DNA of 64,000 nt from JAHZKN01 sp965250205 (GTDB lineage: Bacteria; Pseudomonadota; Alphaproteobacteria; Rhizobiales; Hyphomicrobiaceae): NCBI GenBank assembly GCA_965250205.1, contig CBDFNK010000023.1:558001-622000 (forward strand), in the 5' to 3' direction. Positions 26,554 through 35,172 of the stretch are shown in pieces (the stretch's first letter is position 1; every line of letters starts with the position of its first letter). Made by a program: the position numbers and the translations under genes. The notes beneath the pieces were generated by a model, which made no database searches, had not been told where the DNA came from, and was given only the letters and a program-made list of their open reading frames with translations.

Positions 26554-26910
26554 ACCCAATAGCTTGCCGAGTTCATCTCTCAGCGCTTCGAGCGTGAACG
26601 GTTTTTGCAATGTCGCCAAATGGACCGCCGAAATAGTGGCCGCAGCCTCAAGCCGTTCTGTCATTCCAGAAATCATCAAAATACGTAACTGCGGCTGCAT
26701 TGAAAGTGCCTGCCCGGCCAATGCAATACCGTCTATTACGGGCATATCAATGTCTGCAATCAAAACATCCGGCAGCGCCCCGGACTGAAAGCGCTCCAAC
26801 GCTTCCCCCCCATCGCCAACGACTTGGACGCTGTGACCCTCGCTCAGCAATGTGCGTTCTACCAAAGCCCGTAAAGCTTCATCATCATCTGCAATGAGTA
26901 TGTCAGCCAT
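26551..26910 (-). CDS. cpdR: CpdR-like single-domain response regulator
   Basis: 119 residues, receiver domain only. The acidic pocket is DDD at 8-10, the phospho-acceptor is D53 in ADIDMP, and the conserved lysine is in LQKPF. In Caulobacter and relatives CpdR, when unphosphorylated, directs the ClpXP protease to cell-cycle substrates; its phosphorylation comes from CckA-ChpT. Length and sequence fit CpdR, though another single-domain regulator is possible. ATG 26910 follows a G-rich site; an upstream start adds seven residues. It sits 26 bases after hpt, in one operon. Confidence 0.8.
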   Translation of the reverse strand: MADILIADDDEALRALVERTLLSEGHSVQVVGDGGEALERFQSGALPDVLIADIDMPVIDGIALAGQALSMQPQLRILMISGMTERLEAAATISAVHLATLQKPFTLEALRDELGKLLG

Positions 26911-26936
26911 AAACGCACCCCCGCTCGGCATCGTGA

Positions 26937-27515
26937 TTAAGAGCCATCTTTCAATACAGCAACAAATGGTAGCTGGCGAAAACGGTGTGCCACATCCATG
27001 CCGTAACCAACAACAAATTCATTGGAGCATTCGAATGCCTTAAAATCGGCATCCACCTGCACTGCGCGTGGCGCTTGTTTGTCTATGAGAACGCACGTCA
27101 GAACTTTTTCTGCGCCGCGCGCTGTCAACAGGTCTTTGGCAAACACCAGCGTGCGACCAGAATCCAAGACATCATCGACCACAAGCACCGTGCGCCCCTC
27201 GACAGGTAAATCAAGATCGCGCAAAATTTCCACAGAGCCGGACGATACCTTGGAGCGGCGATAGCTTGACAGCGTCAGAAAATCGACTTCCGGATCAAGG
27301 CCTGATCGATGCAATGCACGCAGTAAATCTGCCGCAAATACAAAGCTGCCTTTTAAAATAGCAACAACCAGCAGGCGCTCCAAATTTTGACTGGAAATTT
27401 CTGTTGCCAACACTTCCAGACGTTCAGCAATTGCAACATCTGAAAATAGCACGTGGTGCTCTTGAGATCCTGAACCGGTTTCCTCCGGCGTGGCGTCTTT
27501 TCCAGTGTGTTCCAT
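26937..27515 (-). CDS. hpt: Hypoxanthine phosphoribosyltransferase
   Basis: About 192 residues. Purine salvage enzyme making IMP or GMP from hypoxanthine or guanine with PRPP. Motifs are LLVVAILKGSFVFAADLLRA, FLTLSSYRRSKVSSG (flexible catalytic loop) and VLVVDDVLDSGRTL (PRPP site), then the C-terminal FVVGYGMDVAHRFRQLPF. The start is uncertain: ATG 27515 or GTG 27554. The first 20 residues are a polar extension. Followed by cpdR. Confidence 0.9.
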   Translation of the reverse strand: MEHTGKDATPEETGSGSQEHHVLFSDVAIAERLEVLATEISSQNLERLLVVAILKGSFVFAADLLRALHRSGLDPEVDFLTLSSYRRSKVSSGSVEILRDLDLPVEGRTVLVVDDVLDSGRTLVFAKDLLTARGAEKVLTCVLIDKQAPRAVQVDADFKAFECSNEFVVGYGMDVAHRFRQLPFVAVLKDGS

Positions 27516-27865
27516 CTGCGCTTCTGCCTTCGCCCTGGTGCAAAGACATCTCACCCTTCAACCAGCCACCTGGCGTGATGGCACTTCAAAATGACGATGG
27601 CACCGCATTAAAGGCACCACAATGCGTGGCGGACCGCCCAAGCAGGGCCCAGCCTGCGCTCATCAAACGCAGAAAAGAAGCCCAAAGACTAGGCCGTTGA
27701 TCAAATTTTCCGCATAGAATCTGATTCTACTTGGGTGACACCAAAACCCCGAAATTTTGCTGTGCACATGGCATAGCCACATTCCTAAACAATTGATCCT
27801 AGGGAGTGGGGATGCGATGACAATCTGATCGCCAATCCTCGATATGAAGAAGCGGGCCCAACAAC
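27516..27865. other. Divergent intergenic region, hpt/ftsE
   Basis: About 350 bp between divergent hpt and ftsE that should contain both promoters. I see no repeat, hairpin or known operator. Clear promoter boxes are not evident. Confidence 0.4.
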
Positions 27866-28522
27866 GTGATAAGACTGAGCAATCTAGCATTGAACTATGA
27901 GCAGGGAAGTGATGTCCTCACCGACGTCAACTTCCACTTGCGTCCGGGCTCGTTCCACTTTCTGACCGGCCCGTCAGGGGCAGGCAAAACATCACTGCTC
28001 AGAATGCTGTTCATGTCTCTGCACCCAACACGCGGCCGCATTGAACTGTTCGGCCAGGACGTCAGCCGCATTTCAACGGCCAAGCGTGCGCAGTTGCGCC
28101 GTCGTATCGGCATCGTATTTCAAGACTTCCGTTTGCTTGACCATTTGACGACCTGGGAAAATATTTCCCTTCCGCTACGTGTGACCGGAAAACATGTTGA
28201 GGACTATCGAGAGGACGTTACTGATCTTTTGCAGTGGGTTGGCCTTGGTGATCGCATGCATGCCTATCCGTCCGTTTTGTCGGGTGGTGAAAAACAACGC
28301 GCGGCGATTGCTCGTGCGGTCATAGGAAAACCTGAGCTATTGCTTGCAGATGAACCAACTGGCAACGTTGACCCGCAAATGGCACGACGTCTTCTCAGAT
28401 TGTTTATTGAACTTAATCGCCTTGGCACATCGGTTCTGATTGCAACACACGACCATCAATTGATGCGCCAATTTAAAGCGCCCCGACTGGAGCTGCATGA
28501 CAATCATGTCAAAATTGTCTGA
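27866..28522 (+). CDS. ftsE: Cell division ATP-binding protein FtsE
   Basis: 218 residues. ATPase of the FtsEX complex, which controls septal cell-wall hydrolases. Walker A is GPSGAGKT (35-42), the signature is LSGGEKQ, Walker B is LLLADEPTGNVD, and the switch is ATHDHQL. GTG start at 27866. It overlaps ftsX by 26 bases, indicating coupled translation. Confidence 0.95.
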   Translation: MIRLSNLALNYEQGSDVLTDVNFHLRPGSFHFLTGPSGAGKTSLLRMLFMSLHPTRGRIELFGQDVSRISTAKRAQLRRRIGIVFQDFRLLDHLTTWENISLPLRVTGKHVEDYREDVTDLLQWVGLGDRMHAYPSVLSGGEKQRAAIARAVIGKPELLLADEPTGNVDPQMARRLLRLFIELNRLGTSVLIATHDHQLMRQFKAPRLELHDNHVKIV

Positions 28523-29717
28523 CAAATTCGGTCGCTACGGGCAGCAAGGTGCGCCGCTTCGAGACGACTATCGCGACCCACAGATGACGGCTGACCCCGT
28601 GACCGGACCGCCGACACAGCGCCCAGAACCAACACATAGGCCAACACCTGGGCCAACACCTGGGACAGAACGCGCCGGAGTAACGGGTGCATCTCAATCT
28701 CGTCCTGCTTATAGTGAGTCCATGCACGACTCAATTTCGCAACGGCCAACCTTAGAAGTGACCCCACGCCGCCAGGACATGCGCGCACCTGCCCGCACGC
28801 AGAAAACACTGCGTGAACAAACTCATGCGCCAATTGTGCCATCAGGCGCTGTGACCGGACGCTCGCTCACACTGGTTATTTCAATCATGTGCTTCCTGGC
28901 CTGCCTAACAGCGGGTGCGGTCTACAAAATCAATCAATCTGCCGACGCCTGGATGCGCGGCATGGCCAGTGAAGTCACCGTCCAGATTGATGCCAAAGAA
29001 GGCCAGGACACCAATAAAGTGGTGTCACGAGTTGCTGACTATTTGGAAACACAAACCGGCATGGTTGGCGTTGAGATTTTATCGAGCAAAGAATCGTCCA
29101 AGTTATTGCAACCGTGGCTCGGGAGCATTGAGGGCCTTGAGGAACTACCCGTTCCGCGATTGATCGCTATTGAACTTGATCGCAGCGCAGCGCCAAATCT
29201 CGACAAAGTGCGCGCGGAGTTAGCGGACCAATTCTCAGGCGTAACGTTGGATGATCACCGCCAGTGGCAAAAACAAATCCGCACAGTAACGCACTCATTT
29301 GCATTGGGTGGCATTGCCATTCTTTGCCTCGTCGGATTTGCCACCGTCTTGATCATTATCACAGCAACCCGCTCTGCCATGACATCCAATCGTGAAATTG
29401 TTGAAGTGCTGCACTTTGTAGGTGCGACTGACCGCTTTATCGCGCGTGAATTTGAAAAGAACTTTCTTCGCCTTGGAATTCGCGCTGGCGTCATTGGTGC
29501 GACGTGCGCCGTGGCCGTGTTCCTCTTATTGCCATTTGCAACAGAGCTTTTGGGCGGGGGCAATCTGATGAATATGGAGATCAACCGGTTTATCGGCTCG
29601 GGAACCTTAGACCTCAAAGGCTATGCGTTTATGTGCCTATTGATCGTCGTCGTTGCCGCGCTGTGCATGCTGACATCGCGTTTTGGCGTCTACCGAATCC
29701 TAAATACGCACGATTAA
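28497..29717 (+). CDS. ftsX: Cell division protein FtsX
   Basis: 406 residues, longer than the usual 300 because of a 120-residue cytoplasmic N-terminal extension rich in proline, threonine and arginine, including the repeat PTPGPTPG. The first membrane helix (about 122-142) is followed by a periplasmic domain and three C-terminal helices, as in FtsX. Family text includes ARTQKTLREQTHAPIVPS before the helix, GDLVDL-like NREIVEVLHFVGATDRFIA near 305, and the FLLLPFATELL helix. Start ATG 28497 has GGAG four bases upstream; 28506 is an alternative. Confidence 0.92.
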   Translation: MTIMSKLSDKFGRYGQQGAPLRDDYRDPQMTADPVTGPPTQRPEPTHRPTPGPTPGTERAGVTGASQSRPAYSESMHDSISQRPTLEVTPRRQDMRAPARTQKTLREQTHAPIVPSGAVTGRSLTLVISIMCFLACLTAGAVYKINQSADAWMRGMASEVTVQIDAKEGQDTNKVVSRVADYLETQTGMVGVEILSSKESSKLLQPWLGSIEGLEELPVPRLIAIELDRSAAPNLDKVRAELADQFSGVTLDDHRQWQKQIRTVTHSFALGGIAILCLVGFATVLIIITATRSAMTSNREIVEVLHFVGATDRFIAREFEKNFLRLGIRAGVIGATCAVAVFLLLPFATELLGGGNLMNMEINRFIGSGTLDLKGYAFMCLLIVVVAALCMLTSRFGVYRILNTHD

Positions 29718-29908
29718 CCATTTTTTGTGGTGCTCATCGTCCACATGAGTGCCAGGTGAGAGAGTTTTAATTCAATCTGGTGTAGACTTTTGTGTTGAAA
29801 TTCCAGCACTCTACCCGAAATCTGGACCACGCCCATAAGACCAATAGGCCGTTCGCCATAACCTGATTTAATGAGTGCATCTGCACCACTTTGCATCGTA
29901 GTCGCGCT

Positions 29909-30550
29909 ATGAAAAATAAAACGCGCATAGTGACTATCACGTTGGCAGCCCTTGCCAGCCTGTTGGTGTTTGGGTTCGTCGTGTTCGGGATTGTCTCAAC
30001 ACGTAGCAAAGATCAACGCGCCGACGTCACGGGTGATGGGATCGTTGTGTTAACCGGCGGTGAAGCGCGCATCCAAGCAGCGGCCCGCCTGCTGTCTGAC
30101 CAACGTGCAAAGAGGCTTTTGATTTCGGGCGTCAATAAAAGCACAAACCGCGCCGACCTCCTGCTTCTTTCAGGTCTCAAAAAAGAGACCTTTTCCTGCT
30201 GTGTTGATCTTGGCTATCAGGCGCTAAATACAGCCGGTAACGCACATGAAGCACGCGGCTGGGCCAAGCAACACAACTTCAAGCGGATCATCGTGGTGAC
30301 CTCGGCCTATCACATGCCGCGTAGCTTGATGGAGTTGGCGCGCGTTCTCCCCGACACGGAATTCATTCCCTATACGGTGATGCCCAAGAGCTTACGCAAA
30401 CGGCACTGGTGGCTGCATGGCACAACCATGCGCGTGCTGTTTTCTGAATACATCAAGTTTTTACCGTCAACGGCGCGCTATGCCGCCTCGCGTCTTTTGG
30501 GCAGCTGGGGTAGTTCTCCGGGGGCGGAAAACGCGCACGCAGAACTTTAG
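29909..30550 (+). CDS. YdcF/SanA-type DUF218 membrane-anchored protein
   Basis: About 213 residues. An N-terminal membrane anchor (residues 4-27) precedes a DUF218 domain: GDGIVVLTGGEARIQAA, AKRLLISGVNKSTNR, AHEARGWAKQHNFKRIIVVT and SAYHMPRSLMELARVLP. DUF218 proteins such as SanA affect the cell envelope; biochemical role unsettled. Located between ftsX and plsC, an order I recall from other Rhizobiales. Start taken at ATG 29909; TTG 29891 is in frame. Confidence 0.87.
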   Translation: MKNKTRIVTITLAALASLLVFGFVVFGIVSTRSKDQRADVTGDGIVVLTGGEARIQAAARLLSDQRAKRLLISGVNKSTNRADLLLLSGLKKETFSCCVDLGYQALNTAGNAHEARGWAKQHNFKRIIVVTSAYHMPRSLMELARVLPDTEFIPYTVMPKSLRKRHWWLHGTTMRVLFSEYIKFLPSTARYAASRLLGSWGSSPGAENAHAEL

Positions 30551-30619
30551 GGCTTCCAGCCAGAGCAGCACGCTTTCTATCGTCCAACTTCCTATTATGC
30601 CTTGTTCAGGTGACACAAC

Positions 30620-31354
30620 GTGTTGATGCTGCGCTCACTTCTATTCAGCTTTGCGTTTTACATCACAACAGCGCTGTTTCTGGTGCTTGGATCGTGGTTG
30701 TTTTTGGCGCCACGCTCGTGGTCCATGGCGGGCCTTAAAGCACACGCCATCACTGTACTGTGGCTTCTCAAATGGATCGTCGGCACCAAGCTTGAAGTGC
30801 GCGGTCAGAAAAATCTTCCAAGTAAGGGCTGTCTTGTCGTCGCCAAACACCAATCCGCATGGGACACGTTTGCGCTGATCCCGTTGTTTCGCGATCCCGC
30901 TATCGTGCTGAAAGACGAGCTTAAGTGGATCCCATTTTATGGCTGGTTCTGCGTCAAGTTCGAACACATCCTGGTCAAACGAGATCGCGCAGCCGTTGCG
31001 CTCAAACGCATGGTTGCAGATGCCAAATCCCGGATCGGGGACAATCGCGAAGTGATCATCTTTCCTGAGGGCACGCGCCAGGCCCCTGGTGCACCACCTG
31101 CCTATAAGCCTGGCTACGTTGCCCTTTATGAGGGACTGGATGTGGTCTGTGTGCCGGTTGCACTGAATTCAGGTGTGTTTTGGCCACGACGCAGTTTTCG
31201 ACGCCTGCCAGGCACCATTATTGTTGAGTTTCTAGAGCCCATCCCGCCGGGCCTTGCCCGCAAAGACTTCAAATCCCGCGTTGAAACCACCATTGAGGAT
31301 GCAAGCGCGCAGTTGTTGGCTGAAGCTCATGCTGACAAGTGCACTGCCTCTTAA
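30620..31354 (+). CDS. plsC: 1-acyl-sn-glycerol-3-phosphate acyltransferase PlsC
   Basis: 244 residues. Adds the second acyl chain in phosphatidic acid synthesis at the inner membrane. An N-terminal hydrophobic anchor (about 10-30) precedes the acyltransferase motif HQSAWD (H77, D82) and the substrate motif FPEGTRQAPG. The catalytic HX4D pair is intact. GTG start 30620 lies about eight bases after AGGTG; ATG 30626 is two codons later. Confidence 0.93.
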   Translation: MLMLRSLLFSFAFYITTALFLVLGSWLFLAPRSWSMAGLKAHAITVLWLLKWIVGTKLEVRGQKNLPSKGCLVVAKHQSAWDTFALIPLFRDPAIVLKDELKWIPFYGWFCVKFEHILVKRDRAAVALKRMVADAKSRIGDNREVIIFPEGTRQAPGAPPAYKPGYVALYEGLDVVCVPVALNSGVFWPRRSFRRLPGTIIVEFLEPIPPGLARKDFKSRVETTIEDASAQLLAEAHADKCTAS

Positions 31355-31410
31355 AACTTGTGGTAATTCGCTTTTGAGCCATCAACGGGCATGGCACCTC
31401 GATGGGCGAG

Positions 31411-31557
31411 CTAGGTGTGCGTTTTGCGCCGCACCGCCGTTGTCAACGATGTTAGCTTGGTTTTGATATCGCCCAATGCCGTGGTCACACCTTCAAGTGT
31501 CACTACGATTTGTTCAAGCGCGTCCGCCTGGCGCTCTTGTGGGGTGCGTTCTGACAT
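31411..31557 (-). CDS. Small 48-residue hypothetical protein
   Basis: A short gene with a very good ribosome site (GGAGGGCCGC before ATG 31557). The peptide begins MSERTPQERQADALEQIVVT, is amphipathic with a coiled-coil-like middle (LEQIVVTLEGVTTALGDIKT), and ends with basic RRKTHT. It reads away from the LexA-like half-sites at 31601-31637 and may be controlled by them, as the divergent ribonucleotide reductase may be. Function unknown. Confidence 0.55.
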   Translation of the reverse strand: MSERTPQERQADALEQIVVTLEGVTTALGDIKTKLTSLTTAVRRKTHT

Positions 31558-31600
31558 GCGGCCCTCCAATACTTGTTGTTACATCGTTCACTAATTCGGA

Positions 31601-31637
31601 TAACAGAAAAAGAACAAACGTTAAACAAAAAAAGAAC
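31601..31637. promoter_or_regulatory. Tandem LexA-like half-sites, 11-bp period
   Basis: TAAC (31601), GAAC (31612), AAAC (31623) and GAAC (31634) are each separated by exactly seven bases. The alphaproteobacterial LexA box is GAAC-N7-GAAC (GTTC-N7-GTTC on the other strand), so this is a run of one perfect-spacing chain with two consensus half-sites 22 bp apart and two variants. It lies between a small divergent gene and class II ribonucleotide reductase. Confidence 0.55.
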
Positions 31638-31708
31638 ATTAGTTGACAAATAAGCTTGGCGACCCTATTTCAGGGGGGTCACCCACTCTCCTGTCCCGCG
31701 TTTCGGTT

Positions 31709-34165
31709 ATGTCAGCAAAAGCCCAATTCCCAGCCCCGATCTCCCAGCACATCTGGAAACAGAAGTACCGGTTTCAGCCTGCCCAAAGTGCTGGCCCGGG
31801 CGGGGGTGCATCGGCTGGCCCATCCACCCCCGCACCCACAGACGCTTCTCTTGATGACACCTTCAAGCGCGTTGCCGATGCTGCCGCCTCGGTTGAAAAG
31901 GGAGGTAAAAAAACACGCGCCAAGTGGGCCCTTAAATTTCACGCGGCCATGGCCGACTTTGGCTTTCTACCCGCCGGGCGCATTTTGGCAGGTGCTGGCA
32001 CTCACCGTCAGGTGACGCTGTTCAACTGTTTTGTCATGGGTACAATCGGGGATGATCTCGGCGACATCTTCAGCCATGTCCGCGAAGCCGCCCTAACGAT
32101 GCAGCAAGGCGGTGGCATTGGCCATGATTTCTCAACACTGAGGCCCAAAGGCGCGCTGGTTCAATCCATTGGTGCCGAAGCCTCAGGCCCAGTGAGCTTC
32201 ATGGATGTCTGGGATGGCATGTGCCAGACCATCATGTCAGCAGGTGCCAGACGCGGCGCGATGATGGCCACGCTTCGTGTTGATCACCCTGACATCGAAG
32301 AGTTTATAGACGCCAAGTCAGACCCAACACGGCTGCGCAACTTTAATCTCTCAGTCTTGGTCAGTGACGTGTTTATGGATGCCGTCGCCGCCAACGAGCC
32401 GTGGCAACTAAGATTTGAAGGCAAAGTATATCGCACGATCCAAGCGCGCGATCTTTGGCACAAGATTATGTGTGCCACCTATGACTATGCCGAACCTGGT
32501 GTCGTATTTATTGATCGCACAAACGAGCGCAATAATCTTAATTATTGTGAAACCATAAACGCAACGAACCCGTGTGGCGAACAACCGCTTCCCCCCTATG
32601 GGGCCTGCCTTCTAGGCTCCATAAATCTGACGCGTTTTGTGATCGATCCGTTTGCCAAAAACGCACGCCTTGACATCGCAGCGATCAAAAAACGTGTCTC
32701 AATCGCCATTCGCCTGCTCGACAATATGATTGATGTTTCTGGAACACCGCTCAACGAGCAGCGTCAGGAAGCCAATGCCAAGCGTCGTATTGGCCTTGGC
32801 ATAACTGGTCTTGGCGATGCTCTGATCGCGATGGGCGTCAGGTACGACACGGAACGGGCGCGAACTCTATCTCAAAAGTGGATGAAAAACATTCAAAACG
32901 CGGCCTATCGCGCAAGTGCCGATTTGGCAGCAGAAAAAGGGGCCTTTCCACTCTATCATCGTGCGCACATCGCAGCGCGACCCAATATACGCGCGCTTAC
33001 AAAAGCGACCCGCAAAAGAATCGAAAAACATGGTCTGCGCAACGGTTGCCTGACATCAATTGCCCCAACCGGCACCATTTCACTTCTTGCTGGCAACGTC
33101 TCCAGCGGCATTGAGCCGGTGTTCGATGCTCGCTATGAGCGCACCTTGCGAGGGCAAGACGGCACAAAAGAAACCTTCACAATCGAAGACTTTGCCTGCG
33201 TCCAATACAGGTTGTTGCAAGCGGACGTGGCCGAACAAGGCCACGCCAACATTGGCACACATGAGCTCCCACCAGCGTTTGTCTCTGCATCCCAAATGAG
33301 TCCCAAGTCACACTTGGAAATGCAAGCTGCACTCCAGCCTTTTGTTGACAGTTCGATTTCAAAAACCATCAACTGCGATGCCGGGATATCGTTTACAGAC
33401 TTTCAAACGGTGTATCGCGACGCCTACGACCTGGGCCTCAAAGGGTGCACGACCTATCGTCCGAACGAGGTTACTGGCCAGGTTTTGAAACACCTTCCAG
33501 ATGATCCGGACGATGCTGGCCGGGTGCTCCCTGCACCGGGCATCAAGGGGCTTTCCAATAGAGAGGAAAGCAGTGCGCAGACCAGCGATGACGTAATCTA
33601 CGTTTCAAAACCACTGCAGCGCGATGCGGCGCTCGCCGGCACCACCTACAAACTCAAATGGCCTCAGAATTCCAACGCTCTCTACATCACCATCAATGAT
33701 ATTGAACGCGATGGGCGTCCAAGACCGTATGAGATTTTCATCAACACGCGTCACCTTGAGCACTACGCCTGGACAGTGGCGCTCACCCGCATGATCAGCG
33801 CCGTCTTCCGTCGTGGTGGCGATGTTGCGTTTGTTGCCAGTGAATTGCAGGAAATCTTCGACCCGCAAGGCGGCTGCTGGATGGCGGGGCGCTATGTGCC
33901 AAGCTTGCTGGCAGCAATTGGCGATGTGATTGAACAGCACATGATCTCAATTGGCTTTTTGGTCGCAGCCGCACCAGACAAAGAGAGGCTGGCCCCTGAT
34001 CTGGTCGGGCACCTGCCCGCACGCCAAAGCGCACCTCAGCACACTGGCCAGCGCGGGGGACAACGCGCGGTTGGCCGTAGCTGCCCGCGCTGTAACGGGG
34101 CCGATTATGTCCGCCAAGACGCCTGCTGGGTCTGTCTGAAATGTGGCTTCTCACGCTGCAACTAG
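31709..34165 (+). CDS. nrdJ: Adenosylcobalamin-dependent (class II) ribonucleotide reductase
   Basis: About 818 residues. Reduces ribonucleotides to deoxyribonucleotides using B12, independent of oxygen. Recognised by FPAPISQHIWKQKYRF, FNCFVMGTIGDDLGDIF, GGGIGHDFSTLRPKGA, the active-site NPCGEQPLPPYGACLLGSIN and SIAPTGTISLLAGNVSSGIE. The C-terminal part has a TSCPD-like domain (LKWPQNSNALYITIND, RTRHLEHYAW-like) and ends with a CPRCNG...CLKCGF zinc ribbon. I take ATG 31709; a TTG 22 codons upstream is possible. The stop TAG is formed by repeat copy 4. LexA-like half-sites upstream suggest damage-linked regulation. Confidence 0.92.
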   Translation: MSAKAQFPAPISQHIWKQKYRFQPAQSAGPGGGASAGPSTPAPTDASLDDTFKRVADAAASVEKGGKKTRAKWALKFHAAMADFGFLPAGRILAGAGTHRQVTLFNCFVMGTIGDDLGDIFSHVREAALTMQQGGGIGHDFSTLRPKGALVQSIGAEASGPVSFMDVWDGMCQTIMSAGARRGAMMATLRVDHPDIEEFIDAKSDPTRLRNFNLSVLVSDVFMDAVAANEPWQLRFEGKVYRTIQARDLWHKIMCATYDYAEPGVVFIDRTNERNNLNYCETINATNPCGEQPLPPYGACLLGSINLTRFVIDPFAKNARLDIAAIKKRVSIAIRLLDNMIDVSGTPLNEQRQEANAKRRIGLGITGLGDALIAMGVRYDTERARTLSQKWMKNIQNAAYRASADLAAEKGAFPLYHRAHIAARPNIRALTKATRKRIEKHGLRNGCLTSIAPTGTISLLAGNVSSGIEPVFDARYERTLRGQDGTKETFTIEDFACVQYRLLQADVAEQGHANIGTHELPPAFVSASQMSPKSHLEMQAALQPFVDSSISKTINCDAGISFTDFQTVYRDAYDLGLKGCTTYRPNEVTGQVLKHLPDDPDDAGRVLPAPGIKGLSNREESSAQTSDDVIYVSKPLQRDAALAGTTYKLKWPQNSNALYITINDIERDGRPRPYEIFINTRHLEHYAWTVALTRMISAVFRRGGDVAFVASELQEIFDPQGGCWMAGRYVPSLLAAIGDVIEQHMISIGFLVAAAPDKERLAPDLVGHLPARQSAPQHTGQRGGQRAVGRSCPRCNGADYVRQDACWVCLKCGFSRCN

Positions 34166-34317
34166 CATCAAGCCTTTTGTTGTGCACAGTGAAGCTATTT
34201 GCGCGATGCTCTATCTCATGGGCTCTATTCCCAAGACTCTATCTCATGACTCTATCCCATGGTTGGCGATCAACTTATCTGCTCAAAGTCGAACCTAACT
34301 TTTCGCAGGTTGATCTA
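34162..34317 (+). repeat. Dispersed CTAG-bounded two-hairpin repeat, copy 4
   Basis: 156 bp. The left stem differs on both arms: GCATC pairs with GATGC, where other copies have GCGTC with GACGC. This compensatory change supports a structured RNA or hairpin DNA. The first CTAG gives the nrdJ stop codon. Confidence 0.92.
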
Positions 34318-34324
34318 AGCGCCA

Positions 34325-34360
34325 AGAGCAACCTGCGTTTAACTAAACGAAGATTGCTCT
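34325..34360. repeat. Short palindromic element AGAGCA...TTGCTCT
   Basis: 36 bases with outer arms AGAGCA/TGCTCT and an inner palindrome GTTTAACTAAAC. Abuts the right end of repeat copy 4. The same design as the element at 3655-3696. Confidence 0.6.
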
Positions 34361-34621
34361 AGACTTCTGGCCGGGTCCTCCCCGGCGCTGCCCAAAGAAA
34401 ATGGCAACAATGCGCCAATCGCGATGATCTCAAAACGAGGCAAAGCATTAAGGGATTGAAAACACTCATCCCTTCCCTGTTAGTTGATGGTTAACCCTGC
34501 CCCAAAATCACTGAGATCGAGTCACATTTCTGATAGGAAGTTCAGTCATCCTGCTCAGCAATCAAAAAAGGGATTGTGTGGTTCAAAAAATGAGCCGTAA
34601 AAACAGCAGGGGCTAAGTCGA

Positions 34622-35077
34622 ATGTCGGCGCAAATTATCGATCTTTCAGAGGCACGTGCACGCAAAACCACTCCAGATGGTGAAACGCGGCTTGTTTTTC
34701 ACACCAAACCATCTCCAAAAGCACGGCCCTTTGGCAAAGAGCGTTTTCAATTTTGGACTGGCGCGTCTGGTGCGCGTTACGTTCACACGGTCTATGACCT
34801 GCTCACATGCCCAACGCTGCCAGCTTCAAACTTCATGCTGATCAGCCGCGAGAAAGATGGCGAACCTGAAATTCTGACCATCGGGCGGCTGACCAATTCT
34901 GCGACCTCGCTCAACCTCGCTGAAGTGCGCCGCAGAGGCGCTGAGCTAGGCGCAACTGAAGTTCATATTCATCTGCTGGCAGATGACGCAGCTGCAGCCC
35001 GGAAAATCCAACACGATCTCCAAGCCGGACATCTCTGCAGCGACTGGCCGAACGAAAAAACCGCTTGGGCGCATTAA
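34622..35077 (+). CDS. Conserved hypothetical cytoplasmic protein
   Basis: 151 residues, no signal or membrane segment. Residues 20-95 contain FQFWTGASGARYVHTVYDLL, NFMLISREKDGEPEIL and IGRL; the rest has NLAEVRRRGAELGATEVHIH. I recall this kind of protein as conserved in Rhizobiales without assigned function. ATG 34622 follows AGGGGC weakly. The gene is closed by the terminator at 35141-35172, shared with the convergent ChaC gene. Confidence 0.75.
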   Translation: MSAQIIDLSEARARKTTPDGETRLVFHTKPSPKARPFGKERFQFWTGASGARYVHTVYDLLTCPTLPASNFMLISREKDGEPEILTIGRLTNSATSLNLAEVRRRGAELGATEVHIHLLADDAAAARKIQHDLQAGHLCSDWPNEKTAWAH

Positions 35078-35140
35078 GCGGCCCTTCGACCTCGCTTAGA
35101 GCTGCGCACACACAACACATTTTCCCATCCGAAGAAACGG

Positions 35141-35172
35141 ACAAAGCCCGGTAAATTTCTACCGGGCTTTGT
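35141..35172. terminator. Bidirectional terminator
   Basis: A 13-bp perfect stem ACAAAGCCCGGTA with TACCGGGCTTTGT and a six-base loop. It lies between convergent genes. The last four codons and the stop of the ChaC gene are read from its right arm. No long U run, but the AT-rich base of the stem is compatible with termination both ways. Confidence 0.75.
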
